A stretch of DNA of 64,000 bases. It comes from JALOLV01 sp046295175 (GTDB lineage: Bacteria > Bacteroidota > Bacteroidia > Cytophagales > Spirosomataceae). The position numbers and the translations under genes are program-made. The notes under the pieces are model-generated. The model worked only from the letters and a program-made list of their open reading frames with translations. It ran no database searches and was not told the origin of the DNA. Shown piece by piece: positions 63,524 to 64,000 of this stretch. The DNA is taken from NCBI GenBank assembly GCA_046295175.1, contig JBKBNY010000010.1:124001-188000 (forward strand). The letters are read 5' to 3'. Numbering within the stretch: position 1 is the stretch's first letter; every line of letters starts with the position of its first letter.

Positions 63524-64000
63524 ATGAGTTTATTTTTACTTTTGCTTAGAGAGAAAATAAAATTTAAACATCGGAGTCAATACTTTTTGATTCCCTTTTT
63601 GTGCTTAACATTAATCTCAAACTGGTCGTTTGCTCAAACGCCTTGTACGACTCCTATTCCTTACATTCTCACACCCGAGCCAGTTACAAGTGCTTCGGCA
63701 AATGATGGTAGGATAAAATTATCGGGGGATTTGACGGGTACAAATCGAGTTTTAATATCGACTTCGGCTTTAGCAGCACCTTCATCAGCACAGTTCAACG
63801 CTGCTCCGCAATTTTCGACATTTACAAATGGGTATATTCAAACTGGAATTGCCAATAACAACCAAACCTATTATGTACGGGTTTACAATCCTGCGGGGAC
63901 TTGCTATACAGACCAGACCGTAAATTTTCAAAGAATAAATTTTATTACATCTGCATCGCTACCCGATGTGGATGTTGTCATTACACACAATGGTGGTACT
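63524..64000 (+). CDS. Secreted surface protein, 5' end only (runs off the window)
   Basis: At least 159 residues are open from the ATG at 63524 to the window end. A signal peptide is present (LIPFLCLTLISNWSFAQ, after a basic N-terminus KIKFKHRSQ). The start of the mature part (CTTPIPYILTPEPVTSASAN, DGRIKLSGDLTGTNRVLISTS) resembles the last domain of the preceding giant protein (NNGKLVLSKFLSTDQYSYNLG). The final residues PDVDVVITHNGGT could begin a DUF11-type repeat. The gene starts 35 bp after the giant gene's stop, so the two are probably one operon. Confidence 0.8.
   Translation, partial: MSLFLLLLREKIKFKHRSQYFLIPFLCLTLISNWSFAQTPCTTPIPYILTPEPVTSASANDGRIKLSGDLTGTNRVLISTSALAAPSSAQFNAAPQFSTFTNGYIQTGIANNNQTYYVRVYNPAGTCYTDQTVNFQRINFITSASLPDVDVVITHNGGT

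Overview
This 64 kb window is chromosomal DNA from a member of the Bacteroidota, most likely of the Cytophagales (relatives of Emticicia, Flectobacillus or Runella); the genus is my guess. The base composition is moderately AT-rich, Shine-Dalgarno signals are scarce, and the gene content is typical of the phylum: the type IX secretion outer-membrane protein PorQ, a CHU_C/lamin-tail surface protein, DUF1080/DUF2911/PSD1-type secreted proteins, a GH3-type adenylating enzyme, and an integrase resembling those of Bacteroides conjugative transposons. I found no rRNA gene, intact tRNA gene or CRISPR array.

Left end (1-3.8 kb): the right-hand part of an integrated element. It holds a VapE-like P-loop protein cut by the window edge, a tyrosine recombinase, and two divergent helix-turn-helix regulators separated by a 34-bp perfect palindrome with extra half-sites. 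It ends near a 47-bp direct repeat that carries a terminator hairpin. Next to it (3.8-4.5 kb) is a REP-associated transposase (RAYT) with a matching hairpin on each side.

Centre (4.5-48 kb): mostly housekeeping and envelope genes in short transcription units: eno, DedA, uup, recG, typA, an ABC exporter, an ECF sigma factor with a membrane partner, MgtC, nadB/nadC, GH3, truncated haemoglobin, ung, apaG and porQ. A putative secreted catabolic group (DUF2911, two DUF1080-like proteins and a 1054-aa haem-c/DUF1549/LamG/DUF1553 lipoprotein) lies at 21-29 kb. Several families occur twice within about 20 kb: a PIN-type toxin/antitoxin pair, an 8-TM membrane protein, and a convergent two-gene cassette of unknown function at 12.1-13.7 kb and 33.7-35.2 kb. 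The cassette pairs a probable LuxR-like regulator with a GNAT-like enzyme, and is my best candidate for an undescribed system.

Right end (48.8-64 kb): a 4879-residue secreted mosaic surface protein (choice-of-anchor A, CUB, jelly-roll, PA14, SdrD_B-like and discoidin-like domains and many Ig-like modules, five of them copies of a 477-bp unit), followed by the start of another secreted surface protein that runs off the window. porQ just upstream suggests, but does not prove, type IX export.
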